A stretch of DNA of 64,000 nt from JACXTP01 sp963827905 (GCA_963827905.1 CAWHCB010000003.1:23412-87411); one strand, 5' to 3'. Positions 1 to 9,732 are shown, numbered from the stretch's first letter. The notes: generated by a model not told the origin, from the letters alone. Program-made: numbers and translations.

Positions 1-596
1 CCATAGGCCACGTGGGCTGCTTCTCCTTCTACCCCACCAAGAACATGACGGTGGGCGGTGACGGGGGCATGATAACCACTGACGATACCGACCTGGCCAA
101 GCGCATCGCCAAGCTCAGGGACTGCGGACGGGTGTCCCGTTACGTGCACGATGTCATCGGTTACACCTCCCGGCTCAACAGCAGCAACGCCGCCTTCGGG
201 CTGGTCCAACTGAAGCATCTGGACCAGTGGAATGACAGAAGACGGGCGATCGCCAGGCTCTACACCGGTCTTTTGAAGGACGTGGTGGAGCTCACCCCCC
301 CGCCCATGGGGGACAAGGACGTGATCCCGGTGTTCCATCTCTATGCCGTGCACTGCCAGCGGCGGGATGTCCTGGCCCAGCACCTTATCGATAAAGGGAT
401 AGAGTGCGGCGTCCATTACCCCGTCCCCATCCATCTCCAGCCGGTCTACAAGGACCTCTACGGGTTCAAGGGCGGCGAGTTCCCGGTGGCGGAGAAGCTA
501 TCGCAGATGCTGCTCTCCCTGCCGATCTTCCCCACCATGACCGATGACCAGGTGAGGCGCGTGGCCGAGGAGATAAGACAGTTCTACGGGAGATGA
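1..596 (+). CDS. DegT/DnrJ/EryC1/StrS sugar aminotransferase, C-terminal part (cut by window edge)
   Basis: PLP-dependent aminotransferase that transfers an amino group to a keto-sugar nucleotide for surface polysaccharide. The reading frame is already open at base 3, so the N-terminal half lies outside the window. The first visible residues, GCFSFYPTKN followed by a GGDGG segment, are the active-site block of the family; the Lys of PTKN is the expected PLP Schiff-base lysine. The remaining ~190 residues (YTSRLNSSNAAFG, HLYAVHC, GVHYPVPIHLQP) match the usual C-terminal half. It ends 4 bases before a Gfo/Idh dehydrogenase. That pairing is typical of WbpB/WbpE-like pathways that make amino or diacetamido sugars; the exact substrate cannot be read. 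Confidence 0.9.
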   Translation, partial: IGHVGCFSFYPTKNMTVGGDGGMITTDDTDLAKRIAKLRDCGRVSRYVHDVIGYTSRLNSSNAAFGLVQLKHLDQWNDRRRAIARLYTGLLKDVVELTPPPMGDKDVIPVFHLYAVHCQRRDVLAQHLIDKGIECGVHYPVPIHLQPVYKDLYGFKGGEFPVAEKLSQMLLSLPIFPTMTDDQVRRVAEEIRQFYGR

Positions 597-600
597 TGGC

Positions 601-1549
601 ATGAGGCGATTCGAGGTCGGGGTGCTGGGCGTCGGTTATTGGGGCAGGAAGATCGTGGAGGAGTACAGCTCCATCCAGAACGTCAAGGTGAAGGCGGTCT
701 CCGATCTGATGGACCGCAACCTGGAGTACTGCCGCGACCGGTACCAGGTCCCCAACCTGGTCCATGATTACAAGGAGGTCATCGCGGACAGCTCCATCCA
801 GGCGGTGCACATCTGCCTGCCCAACGCGCTCCACTACCAGGCTTGCAAGGAGGCCCTGGAACGGGGCAAGCACGTCCTTGTGGAGAAGCCCATCACGTTG
901 ACGAGCGAGGAGGGACGCAAACTGGTGGAGCTCGCCGAGGAGAAGAACCTCACCCTTGTCCGTGGGTCACATCTACCGTTTCAACAACGCCCTCGCCGAG
1001 GTGAAGAGGCTGTGGAAGGAGAACTTCTTCGGGCGGGTCTTCCTGCTCAACCTTACCTGGACCAATCTCGAGCCAGTGTTCTCCGACCGGGACGTCATCG
1101 TAGACCTGGCCCCTCATTACTTCGACATAGTCAACTATCTCTTCGAGGCCTGGCCCCAGCGCATCACCTGCGTGGCCAAGCCCTACCGTCAGAAGGCCCA
1201 GGAGGAGGCGGCCTACATCATCAGCGAGATGCCGTCCGGGGCGGTCTCCCAGGCCCATCTCAACTGGGTATCGCCGAAGAAGGTGCGCCAGATCGAGGTG
1301 GTGGGCGAGAACCGTTCCTGCACCATAGACGCGGTGGGGCAGGTGGTCACGGTCTACGAGAGCGGTTACACCTACCAGCTGGGCGTGGTTCGCAACAACA
1401 CCATCCGGGACGAGCTCCTGCATTTCATCCAATCCATCGGCGACCCTTCCGCGGAGACCAGGAACAGCGGCTCCATCGGGGTCCGCACCGTGGAGATGAT
1501 CGAGGGGGCGAAGGAATCCTTGCGGAGCGGGTGCTCCGTGGAAGTGTGA
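601..1549 (+). CDS. Gfo/Idh/MocA family sugar dehydrogenase (one frameshift)
   Basis: NAD(P)-dependent oxidoreductase, probably acting on a sugar nucleotide. The N-terminal Rossmann half is 601-~955 (GVLGVGYWGRKIVEEY, then HICLPNALHYQAC and HVLVEKPI with the family's conserved EKP lysine). The C-terminal half is in the next frame from ~956 (GHIYRFNNAL to the stop at 1547-1549), including the VDLAPHYFDIVNYL segment with the active-site-type histidine. Frame 1 to frame 2 requires removal of one base near 950-960; the joined protein, about 315 residues, is normal for the family. It sits between the aminotransferase and a glycosyltransferase, apparently co-transcribed. I read the shift as a sequence error because both halves are well conserved. 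Confidence 0.87.
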
Positions 1550-1559
1550 GGGGGAGACC

Positions 1560-2662
1560 TTGCGCCACCGGGTCCTGATGCTCCTCTCCAACGAGTACCG
1601 GCCCGACGTTCGGGTGGAGAAGGAGGCCAGGGCCTTGGCCGACGATGGTCATGAGGTCACCGTGCTGGCCTGGGACCGAGGGCACAAACGTCCAATGGAG
1701 GAGGCCAAGGACGGCATCCTGGTGAACCGGGTGAGGACCAGGAGGTTCGATTCCAAATTCGGGCTGGCCTTCAACTATCCATTTTTCATCATAGCGCTCC
1801 TGAGCTCCTCCAGAGGCCGTCATTTCGATGTGGTGCACGCCCATGACCTGGACACGCTATTGGCGGGCACACTGATCTCCCGCCTGAGGGGCGTGCCCCT
1901 CGTCTATGACGCCCATGAGCATTATGCCGACATGGTGTCCCAGGACCTGCCTCGCGGCGTAGCGAGGATGTTCGACCTTTTCGAGAAGGTACTGGTCAGG
2001 AACGCGGACCGAGTGGTCGCCGCCAATCAGAGGATAGCCGAATATCTCAATGACTGGACCACCCGACCACCGGTGGTGGTGATGAACTGCATCGAGCCGC
2101 CGCAGGGGATGGAGACCAGACAACGGCGCGAAAAAATGGTGGTGTTCTACGGTGGCAGCCTGGAGCCGCTACGTTTCATAGAGGAGGCGGTGGCGGCGGT
2201 GCGGGAAGGCGATGGCACCCTCCTCCGCGTGGCCGGGGACGGATCGCTGCGAAACCTCGTGGAGGATGCCGCAGGCTCCGGTCGCAACGTGCAGTACATA
2301 GGGTATGTGGACCATGCCACACTTGTTGAAGGAGATGGCGCAGGCCGATGTGATCATCGCCATGCTCGACCCGAGCAACCATAACAACCGCATCGGGACC
2401 CCGAACCGCATGTTCGAGGCCATGGCGGTAGGGACGCCGGTCCTCGTCTCCAAGGGCACCTTGAGCGGGGAGATCGTCGAGAGCGCAGGGGCTGGGCTGG
2501 CCATCGAGTGGAGCGTATCCTCGTTCCAAGAAGCGTTGCTAGCGTTTGGCCGACCCGGAGCTAAGGGCGAGGCTCGGTGAAAATGGCAAGGATGCGGTCA
2601 AGAGGGAATACAACTGGGGCGCCATGCGGGCCAGGCTCCTCGACCTTTACCGATCGCTGTGA
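1560..2662 (+). CDS. Family 4 (GT-B) glycosyltransferase (two frameshifts)
   Basis: Retaining GT-B glycosyltransferase that adds a sugar to a surface glycan. The start is TTG 1560 preceded by GGGGAG. The N-terminal domain runs from HRVLMLLSNEYRPDVRVEKE through VVHAHDLDTLLAG and VYDAHEHYADM. The C-terminal donor-binding domain contains GSLEPLRFIEEAV, LRVAGDGS and, after a shift near 2317-2331, RIGTPNRMFEAMAVGTPVLV, the EX7E-type nucleotide-sugar loop. A second shift near 2548 (an extra T in GTTTGG) restores LADPELRARLGENGKDAV and a normal C-terminus ending DLYRSL at 2662. Both shifts are single extra bases. It follows the dehydrogenase by 10 bases and converges on the flippase. Donor and acceptor are unknown. 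Confidence 0.85.
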
Positions 2663-2674
2663 TGATGGTCGGTC

Positions 2675-4177
2675 CTACTTTCCTTTCAGTTCGGAACGGA
2701 TGTAGCTCATCATCTCCCCGACGTTGACCACGTCCAGGAAGAAGTCCAGGTCCCGCTTCTGCAGCTCCTTCAGCAAGAGCAGCACCAATGCAAAGACGCA
2801 GTAGCTGACGATGCTGACCAACACCAGGTCGTACCATCGCTCCACCGGGACCAAGAGGCTCAGACCATAGGCGGCCATGGCAGCCGCCGCTATCGCCGCC
2901 AGATACTTCAAGGGGCGGTGGTCCAGCTTGACCGGGATCTGTCGGCTGGCATAATAGATGGAGAGGCCGAACACCACGACATATGTGATGAGGTTGGCGA
3001 TGGCCGCGCCCACGTAGGAAAGCCCGAGGAGCTCCACTCCGAGGATCTCGTGGGGGACCAGGATGAAAAGCAGGACCGCGTCCACCAGCATGGCGGTCAC
3101 GTAGATGCGCGCCACCTTCTTCGGCTCGTTTATGGCGTAGAGCTGGGTGATGAAGATGGTGGCGATGGCGCTCAGGAATATGGAGACCGAAAGGATGTTC
3201 AACGTCTTGCCCGAATCGGCGAAGGTGCCCCCGAAGATGATGACCGCCGTCTCCACCGGGAATAGCAGGATCACCACCACCATGGGCAGGATGATCATGC
3301 TGATGTAGCGGATGGCCTCGGTGGACTTGGAACGGATCTCGTCATGCCGGCCCTCCTTGTCCAGCATGGAGAACGCCGGGAAGGCAAGGGCGGCCACGGC
3401 GCTGCTCACCACCAGGAACATGGACAGCAGGTTCTGGCTGGAGCTGTAGAAGCGCACCGAGTCCTCGGAGATGAAGGTGCCGATGACCAGCTTGTCCATG
3501 GTGGAGAGCACGGTGCTGGCGATGACTATGGCGAGCACCGGGGTGGCATATCTCAAATAGGAACGGAACAGGGTGGGCTTGGTCCAGTGCACCTTGTCCC
3601 GGAAAAGGTAGAACAGGGCCACGCAAACCGTGGCCAGACCGCCCAGCACATAGGCCCAGGCAACCTCGGTCACTCCCTGCCGGTCCATGAGCAGGAAGAC
3701 CACCAGGGGCACCCTTATCAGAGGGTCCACCAGCACCGAGAGCTGGGTCTTGGTGGTCTGCAGGCGGGCGTCGAAGGTGAGCGTGGCGATCCCTGCCAGC
3801 CCATAGAACACGTAATAGGCCAGGAGGATGTAGACCAGCTCCTTGACCGTCGGTTCCATGGGCGTGGGGAAGATGAGGTCATAGCTGAACAGCAGCGCGA
3901 GCGTCACCGCCACCGCTCCGGCCAGGGTGCAGAGCTTTACCGTCGCATAGGTGCTGACGCAATCATTTAGGTCATTGCCCTCCGAGACCCGTTTTATGTG
4001 CGCCTGGGCGAAACCGAGGTCCGCCACCCCGAAGATGATGGCCAGGAAGGCGAGCGAATAGCTGAGCTGCCCATAGGCCTCGTCCAAATACCGGGTCATG
4101 AAGGTGAGGGCGACCAGGCCGAGGGCGGCGCTGAGGAACCGCGAGATCATGATCAGAAAGGAGCGACGGCCTATCAA
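2675..4177 (-). CDS. Polysaccharide flippase (Wzx/RfbX, MATE-like superfamily)
   Basis: Integral membrane protein of about 500 residues with 12-14 hydrophobic segments (for example FLSAALGLVALTFMTRYLD at the N-terminus and LVLVSIVSYCVFALVLLLLK near the C-terminus). The early arginine-rich stretch followed by a first helix and GQLSYSLAFLAIIFGVADLG is typical of oligosaccharide-lipid flippases. It probably moves lipid-linked oligosaccharide across the membrane, with the aminotransferase, dehydrogenase and glycosyltransferase that converge on it. The frame is open up to TTG 4246. I favour TTG 4177 because an archaeal TATA-like TTAAATAA (about 4199-4206, minus strand) lies ~26 bases upstream, giving a leaderless start, and the extra 23 residues look non-membrane. 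The start is uncertain; the family is secure. Confidence 0.85.
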   Translation of the reverse strand: MIGRRSFLIMISRFLSAALGLVALTFMTRYLDEAYGQLSYSLAFLAIIFGVADLGFAQAHIKRVSEGNDLNDCVSTYATVKLCTLAGAVAVTLALLFSYDLIFPTPMEPTVKELVYILLAYYVFYGLAGIATLTFDARLQTTKTQLSVLVDPLIRVPLVVFLLMDRQGVTEVAWAYVLGGLATVCVALFYLFRDKVHWTKPTLFRSYLRYATPVLAIVIASTVLSTMDKLVIGTFISEDSVRFYSSSQNLLSMFLVVSSAVAALAFPAFSMLDKEGRHDEIRSKSTEAIRYISMIILPMVVVILLFPVETAVIIFGGTFADSGKTLNILSVSIFLSAIATIFITQLYAINEPKKVARIYVTAMLVDAVLLFILVPHEILGVELLGLSYVGAAIANLITYVVVFGLSIYYASRQIPVKLDHRPLKYLAAIAAAAMAAYGLSLLVPVERWYDLVLVSIVSYCVFALVLLLLKELQKRDLDFFLDVVNVGEMMSYIRSELKGK

Positions 4178-4318
4178 CGGGCTCTCGTAGCCATTGTCAT
4201 TATTTAACGGTAATCGGCCCGATACCGGGCAGGATAAAAAGGGCAAAGGGTTCGGACCCGCAGGCCAAAGAATTTATTGGTGCGAGATAAATAAAATATA
4301 AATAATTCAGAAGGCATT

Positions 4319-4346
4319 CCTTAAATATGTCCGACAGTCGTCGGAC
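4319..4346 (+). promoter_or_regulatory. Probable smc operon promoter with inverted-repeat operator
   Basis: A TATA-like element (CCTTAAATATG, 4319-4329) is followed at once by a perfect inverted repeat GTCCGAC-AGTC-GTCGGAC (4329-4346; 7-base arms, 4-base spacer). Transcription would start near 4350, so the repeat would lie between the TATA box and the start site, a usual place for a repressor in archaea. The A/T-rich block 4287-4310 may serve the divergent flippase. Function is inferred from position only. Confidence 0.5.
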
Positions 4347-4423
4347 TCGATGGATGGGATGCACTTGGAGCTTGAGCTTTATCAGAGCGTATGCTCAAGG
4401 GCCCTTGGCCGAGGAGGGCGGGA

Positions 4424-7400
4424 ATGTACCTGAAGCAGATCGAAGTGGAGAACTTCAAGTCCTTCGGCAAGCGGATGACGATCCCCATGCTGAACGGCTT
4501 CACCGCCGTCACTGGCCCGAACGGCTCTGGCAAGTCCAACATCTCTGACGCCATCCTTTTCGTCCTCGGCCCGAAGAGTTCCAAGGCCATCCGCGCCGGT
4601 CGGCTCACCGACCTTATTTTCAACGGCGGACCGTCCAAGCAACCGTCCTCCTATACCAAGGTCTCCCTGGTGTTCGACAACAAGGACCGTCTCATCCCCA
4701 TCGACGACGACATCGTCAGGCTCACCAGGCATGTCAAGCTCTCTGAGAGCGAGACCGGTTACAACTCATATTTCTACGTGAACGACAGGAAGTCGTCCCT
4801 TAACGAGTTCGATTATCTGTTGGCCTCGGCAAGGATCAGCGCCGACGGCTACAACCTAGTGCAACAGGGCGACGTCACCCGCATCGTGGAGATGTCGCCA
4901 TTGGAACGACGCAGATTGATGGACGACATCTCTGGCATCAGCAAGTTCGATGAGGACATCGTCAAGGCCGAGGGCGAGCGCAAGGGCGCCGAGGAGAACA
5001 TGGACCGCATCGGCATCATCATGAACGAGCTGGAGAAGCAACTGCATCAGCTGGAGCTGGAGAAGGCGGCGGCGTTGCGCTTCATGGAGGCGAGGGACCG
5101 TCTCGCCCTGTCCAGGTCACGCATGGCGCACAAGAAGAAGGAGGCGGCGGAGTCCGAGGTCAACGCCACCCGCGCCCAGATCGATGCCTATAACAAGGAC
5201 ATGGAGGCCTTGCGCCTGCGTAAGGCCGAGATCGGCAGGGCCATCGCCGACGCCGAAAGAAGGATAATCGAGCTGGAGGCCCAGATCACCGAGAAGGGCG
5301 GCCAGGAGTTCAAGGACCTGAAGGAGCGCATGGACGCCGCCAAGATCGAGATCGCCAGGGCGACCGACGCGGCCCAACGCTCGGACGAGGAGGGCAAGGA
5401 GCTGCAGGAGACGCTGCGCCACCACCGTGAGGAGCGCAACAAGCTCCAGCACGAGGTCCGCTCCATCGATGACAAGCACAAGGTCACGGAGGAGACCCTG
5501 CTGGACAAGCAACGCCTTCTCGAAGAGAGGCGCAAGCAGCAGGCGGAGGTGCAGTCCAAGATATCCGCCTCCGACTCCGAGCTGTCCGCCCTGGAGAGGC
5601 GGTTGCTCGATCTGGACGCCCAGGTCAGCGAGGGCGAGGAGAAGGTCCACTCCCTCACCATGGACAAGGACCGCCAGGAGGACCGGCTGAACCGTCTCAA
5701 GGCCGAGCTGGCCGAGAACGAGGAGAGCAAGGGCAACCTGGAGTTCCAGATCAAGGACGCGGAGTGGCGCCTGCGCGAGATCCAGAAGACGGAAAAAAGC
5801 TCCACGGGCGAGCTCAGCGCCTTGCAGACCCAGTTCTTCGCCAAGCGTTCGCAGGAGGCGAAGATGGCCGCACAGCTGGACGAGCTGGAGCAGGCCATCA
5901 AGACCCTCACCCGGGAATACAATCACATCTCCGCGGAGAAGGAGGCGGTGGAGAACCTCGCCAAGGGCTACAACCGCGCCGTCCGTTCCCTGTTGGAGGC
6001 GAGGGACAAGCACGAGATCAGAGGCATCCATGGCACCGTGGCCGAGCTGGCCAAGGTCGACCCCCAGTACGACATCGCCCTCAACGTCGCCGCCGGCGCG
6101 CGGATGCAGTCGGTCATCGTGGACGATGACGATGTGGCCTCCGAGGCCATCCAGTTCCTGAAGCGGAACAACCTGGGCCGCGCCACCTTCCTACCTCTCA
6201 ACAAGATGCTGGACGGCAAACCGCGGGGCAAGGCCCAGCTTGTCGTCAAGGAGGCGGTCGGATACGCCATCGACCTCATCGACTTCGAGGAACGCTACCG
6301 TCCCGCCTTCTGGTACGTTTTCGGCGACACCGTGGTGGTCCAGGACCTGGCCAAGGCCCGAAAGCTGATGGGCGGGGTTCGCCTGGTGACCGCGGGCGGC
6401 GAGCTCATCGAGGCCTCCGGGGCCATGGTGGGCGGCACGCTGGACACCAACACCCCCAAGTTCGGCCAGAGCTCGAAGGGCAAGCTGGAGGAGATCGCCG
6501 AGGAGCTGCGCAAGAGCGTGGAGCACTCGGAGAAGCTGACCGCCCAGCTCAAGGCGCTGCGTCTGGAGCTGCAACAGGTGGAGTCCCGCATGCGCGAGCT
6601 CAGCGGCTCGGAGAGCAACAACGAGATCAAGATCAGCGGCCTGGAGGCCACCTTGAAGGACCTGAAGGGCCGGATGGCCAAGGGACGCGAGGAGGCGACG
6701 ACCAAGGCCAAGGAATCGGAGGAGCTGCGTCTGGCCATCGAGAGGTTGTCCAAGGAGGTCGCTTCCGCCGCATCCAAGGTGGAGCAGACCAAATCTCAAC
6801 GTGAGCAGGCCCGGCAGAGGCAGATGGAGATCGCCCCCAAGGACCTCACCGCCAAGCTGCGCGCGTTGCAGTCCGAGGTGGTGGAGCTCACCGCCTCGGT
6901 GGCGGAGCTGAACTCCGAGAAGGCCACCGGCAAGACCCAGATGGACCTGCTCCGCAAACGCCTGGAGGAGATGGACCAGTTCGAGGCCGGTTCCAAGGAG
7001 AAGTCGGTCAAGCTGCGCTCCGAGGGCGAGGAGGCCCGGGCCAAGGAGGCCAAGCTCCGCGTGGAGCTCAACGGCATGAGGCGCATCGAGGACTCCATGG
7101 GCAAGGAGATGAACGACCTCCGCCTCAAGAAGGAGGCCTCGTTCAAGGAACGGACCCAGTTGGAGTCCGACCGGGACAAGGTCCAGACCAAGGCCGAGAC
7201 CTCACAGGACTTCGTCATCACGCTCAACACCAAGCTCGCCACCGCCATGGAGCGCATCAAGGAGTGCGACGTCGAGATCGAGCAGATCAAGGTGCCGGTC
7301 ACCTACCCTCTGCCCCCCATGGACGAGATCAAGGCGGAGATCAACCGCTGCGAGTCCACCCTGGCCAACATGGGCGCCGTCAACCTGCGTTCCATAGAGG

Positions 7401-8023
7401 ACTACGAGGACAAGTTCGCCCGGCATGTGGAGCTGCGCAACGAGATCAAACGCCTGGACGACCAGAAGAACGACCTCATCAAGCTCACCAACGAGCTGAA
7501 CGAGAAGAAGAAGGTCGCCCTGCTCAAGGTGTTCGACGCGGTCAACGAGAACTTCCGCACCGTCTACGCCGAGCTTTCGCAGGGAGGCGAGGCCGAGCTG
7601 CTGCTGGAGAACCCGGAGCGGCCGTTCGAGGGCGGGCTGGTCATGAAGTGCAGGCCCAGGCACGGCAAGGTGCTGCGGCTGGAGGCGCTAAGCGGAGGGG
7701 AGAAGTCGCTGGCAGCGCTGAGCTTCATCTTCGCCATGCAGGAATGGCAGCCATCGCCCTTCTATCTGCTGGACGAGGTGGACATGTTCCTGGACGCGGT
7801 CAACGCCGACATGGTGGCCCAGCGCGTCAAGAAGAGCTCCCACACCGCCCAGTTCGTCATGATCTCGTTGAGGAAGGTCACCCTGAACAAGGCGGACCAC
7901 ATCATCGGGGTGACGAAGCCAGAGGGCGGGATCAGCAATGTCATAATGAAGCCCGACATGGGCGATATCAAGGACCTCCAGGACGACCTTAAGGTGCTGG
8001 AGGAGAAGGGGGATGGGGTATAA
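4424..8023 (+). CDS. smc: Chromosome segregation protein SMC
   Basis: Condensin-type ATPase of 1199 residues that forms the ring-shaped chromosome-organising complex with ScpA and ScpB. The start at 4424 (MYLKQIEVENFKSFG) fits the family N-terminus and follows GAGGAGGGCGGG; an upstream ATG at 4391 would add 11 atypical residues. Walker A GPNGSGKSN is at about 31-39. Two long coiled coils rich in Glu/Lys/Arg/Leu flank a hinge at about 520-680 (GIHGTVAELAKVD to GGTLDTN). The C-terminal ATPase lobe has the signature LSGGEKSLAAL (~1089) and Walker B FYLLDEVDMFLD (~1112). Length and order are complete with no frameshift. Its stop overlaps the scpA start by one base (TAATG), indicating one operon. 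Confidence 0.97.
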   Translation: MYLKQIEVENFKSFGKRMTIPMLNGFTAVTGPNGSGKSNISDAILFVLGPKSSKAIRAGRLTDLIFNGGPSKQPSSYTKVSLVFDNKDRLIPIDDDIVRLTRHVKLSESETGYNSYFYVNDRKSSLNEFDYLLASARISADGYNLVQQGDVTRIVEMSPLERRRLMDDISGISKFDEDIVKAEGERKGAEENMDRIGIIMNELEKQLHQLELEKAAALRFMEARDRLALSRSRMAHKKKEAAESEVNATRAQIDAYNKDMEALRLRKAEIGRAIADAERRIIELEAQITEKGGQEFKDLKERMDAAKIEIARATDAAQRSDEEGKELQETLRHHREERNKLQHEVRSIDDKHKVTEETLLDKQRLLEERRKQQAEVQSKISASDSELSALERRLLDLDAQVSEGEEKVHSLTMDKDRQEDRLNRLKAELAENEESKGNLEFQIKDAEWRLREIQKTEKSSTGELSALQTQFFAKRSQEAKMAAQLDELEQAIKTLTREYNHISAEKEAVENLAKGYNRAVRSLLEARDKHEIRGIHGTVAELAKVDPQYDIALNVAAGARMQSVIVDDDDVASEAIQFLKRNNLGRATFLPLNKMLDGKPRGKAQLVVKEAVGYAIDLIDFEERYRPAFWYVFGDTVVVQDLAKARKLMGGVRLVTAGGELIEASGAMVGGTLDTNTPKFGQSSKGKLEEIAEELRKSVEHSEKLTAQLKALRLELQQVESRMRELSGSESNNEIKISGLEATLKDLKGRMAKGREEATTKAKESEELRLAIERLSKEVASAASKVEQTKSQREQARQRQMEIAPKDLTAKLRALQSEVVELTASVAELNSEKATGKTQMDLLRKRLEEMDQFEAGSKEKSVKLRSEGEEARAKEAKLRVELNGMRRIEDSMGKEMNDLRLKKEASFKERTQLESDRDKVQTKAETSQDFVITLNTKLATAMERIKECDVEIEQIKVPVTYPLPPMDEIKAEINRCESTLANMGAVNLRSIEDYEDKFARHVELRNEIKRLDDQKNDLIKLTNELNEKKKVALLKVFDAVNENFRTVYAELSQGGEAELLLENPERPFEGGLVMKCRPRHGKVLRLEALSGGEKSLAALSFIFAMQEWQPSPFYLLDEVDMFLDAVNADMVAQRVKKSSHTAQFVMISLRKVTLNKADHIIGVTKPEGGISNVIMKPDMGDIKDLQDDLKVLEEKGDGV

Positions 8024-8931
8024 TGGAGACCAACGCAGAGGCCATCTACGGCCATTTGCTGTTCCACCGCGCCATCATCGACGAGGGGGACCGCAGCGAG
8101 AAGATCGAACGCTACATGGAACTGCTCAAGCAGGCCGAGGCGGGGGAGGGCATAGCCCCCCTCGACCCAGTGGATAGGGCGGTGCAGCTGGTGTTCCAGC
8201 TGGTCCTCTCCAACAACTTCGACCCTTGGGACGTGAACCTCATGGAGTTCGTCCGCATGTACACCAAGAAGATGCACGCCGACGAGGTGAACTTCATCGT
8301 GGCAGGCAAGCTGGTGCACATGGCCTGGAGCATCCTGCGCATGCAGAGCCAAGAGGTGCTGCTGCTGCACGAGCGCCCCGAGCAGTTCGAGCTGATCTGC
8401 GCCGACTGGGACCTGGAGGGCGAGGGCCACTCCGAGGAACCGTTCCATTCCGATATCGTCACCGACGTCCCGGACGGGGTGGAGCTGGCCGAGGCGGTAC
8501 GCCACCACACGAGCCGACCGGTCTCGTTGGTCGAGCTCTTGGACGCGTTCGACGAGGCCAAGCGCGAGGTCGAGGTGCAACTGGCCCGGCAGAAGGCCCG
8601 GGATGTGCTCAAGGCAGCGCAGGAACGCTTCGACGGCAAGGCCCACTCCGAGGACCTGGAGAAGGACGTGGAGATGACCTGGGACCGCATCCTCCGATGC
8701 GGCAACGGGCCGATCGCGCTCGAGGACATCATTGAAGGCGGCAAGGAGGACGCGGTCACGGTCGTGGTCTCATTGCTGTTCCTGTCCCGGGCGGGCAAGA
8801 TCGCCCTGTGGCAGGACGAACTGCCCTATGGCCAGGTATTCCTGGAGATCAAGATCCCGTGGGACATCGGCACCCTTGAGGAAAGGCCAGCGCCGCTGGT
8901 GCCCGCCCCTGAGAAGAGAGCGGTGATCTGA
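8023..8931 (+). CDS. scpA: Segregation and condensation protein A (kleisin)
   Basis: Kleisin subunit that bridges the two SMC heads. It is 302 residues long and contains the ScpA features VQLVFQLVLSNNFDPWDVNLMEF (shortened, about 45-68) and a lipophilic helix with the MHADEVNFIVAGKLVHMAWSIL-type segment that binds the SMC neck. The C-terminal ~80 residues look like the winged helix that contacts the other SMC head (VVVSLLFLSRAGKIAL). The ATG overlaps the smc stop and scpB starts two bases after the end, so the three genes are translationally linked. High Glu/Asp content is normal for kleisins. Confidence 0.93.
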   Translation: METNAEAIYGHLLFHRAIIDEGDRSEKIERYMELLKQAEAGEGIAPLDPVDRAVQLVFQLVLSNNFDPWDVNLMEFVRMYTKKMHADEVNFIVAGKLVHMAWSILRMQSQEVLLLHERPEQFELICADWDLEGEGHSEEPFHSDIVTDVPDGVELAEAVRHHTSRPVSLVELLDAFDEAKREVEVQLARQKARDVLKAAQERFDGKAHSEDLEKDVEMTWDRILRCGNGPIALEDIIEGGKEDAVTVVVSLLFLSRAGKIALWQDELPYGQVFLEIKIPWDIGTLEERPAPLVPAPEKRAVI

Positions 8932-8932
8932 G

Positions 8933-9430
8933 TTGGAATCGGAGCGAGCAGTGGAGGCGGTGCTGTTCTCTTCCGGCCGGCCGATGAAGGCCTCGGAACT
9001 ATGCGAGGCCACCGGACTCGGCCCTGACACCGTAAGGAGGGCGCTGAAGAAGTTGGAGGAGGAGTACGACCAGAGAGGCTCCGCCATCCAGGTGGTCAAG
9101 ATCGGCCTGAAGTACTCCATGCAGCTCCGTCCGGAGGCGGCGCGCTATTCCACCACCTTCGCGGAGAAGGAGCTGCCCGACAAGGTCCTCCGCCTGGCAG
9201 CCATCATAGCCTACAACCAGCCCATACTGCAGAGCGAACTGGCCAAGCTCATGGGGTCTGATGTTTACGACGAGGTGCGCACCCTGCGCCACGCCGGTCT
9301 CGTCACCGGCAAGAGGCAAGGGCAGACGTTGTTGCTGTCCACGACGCAGAAGTTCTCCGAGTACTTCGGCATCGGCAGCAACCGAAAAGAGGACATCAAG
9401 AGGTGGTTGGAATCACAGTCAAAGAAGTAG
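8933..9430 (+). CDS. scpB: Segregation and condensation protein B
   Basis: 165-residue tandem winged-helix protein that binds ScpA as a dimer. Its N-terminal block (VEAVLFSSGRPMKASELCEA, residues 4-23) is diagnostic, as is the second block LPDKVLRLAAIIAYNQPI followed by ELAKLMGSDVYDEVRTLRHAGLV. The start is TTG at 8933, one base after the scpA stop; no ATG in frame would keep the conserved VEAVLFSSGRP segment. The gene ends with TAG at 9428-9430, where the next small gene can start (TAGTG). It completes the SMC-ScpAB module. Confidence 0.92.
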   Translation: MESERAVEAVLFSSGRPMKASELCEATGLGPDTVRRALKKLEEEYDQRGSAIQVVKIGLKYSMQLRPEAARYSTTFAEKELPDKVLRLAAIIAYNQPILQSELAKLMGSDVYDEVRTLRHAGLVTGKRQGQTLLLSTTQKFSEYFGIGSNRKEDIKRWLESQSKK

Positions 9431-9627
9431 TGAGAGTGAAGGAAGATCAGAAGACTACCATCGGGCGCATACCTATCATGGTCTCCGAGACGAGGCGTTT
9501 GCCTGGCTCCGACCCCTGCGTCACCATCACGGAGCTGAGCGTGGAGCGGAGGGAGGAGGACGCCCCGCCCCTGCGCACCTGGTCCGGATACCCCTTCGTA
9601 TCTCTGAAGGGCTCGCACGGCAAGTGA
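9430..9627 (+). CDS. Small uncharacterised protein downstream of scpB
   Basis: About 65 residues, no family recognised. The likely start is GTG 9430, overlapping the scpB stop (TAGTG); GTG 9403 or 9436 are alternatives. Coding is supported by third codon positions that are almost all G or C, as in the neighbouring genes, and by the tight coupling to scpB. The product is polar, with an N-terminal basic stretch, a TTIGRIPIMVSETRRL segment, one Cys, and a C-terminal LRTWSGYPFVSLKGSHGK. No membrane segment is visible. Its position suggests a role linked to SMC-ScpAB, but that is only context. Confidence 0.5.
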   Translation: MRVKEDQKTTIGRIPIMVSETRRLPGSDPCVTITELSVERREEDAPPLRTWSGYPFVSLKGSHGK

Positions 9628-9722
9628 TGGTCCCAAGGCCTCGACCGTCCACGGTGCTAGATGGACGGATACGACTGGCCGGCCTTGGAACGGCCATGGG
9701 TGGGCATGCCCTCATAGAAAAC

Positions 9723-9732
9723 CTTTATATCC
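9723..9732 (+). promoter_or_regulatory. TATA box of the LSm gene
   Basis: CTTTATATCC in a G/C-rich background. Its centre lies about 26 bases before position 9754, leaving a leader of about 10 bases before the ATG at 9765. Confidence 0.6.

Noticed and set aside
5117..6031. Leucine-rich minus-strand open frame opposite smc
   Set aside because: A mirror of the Glu/Lys/Leu-rich coiled coil of SMC read in reverse, a common artefact.
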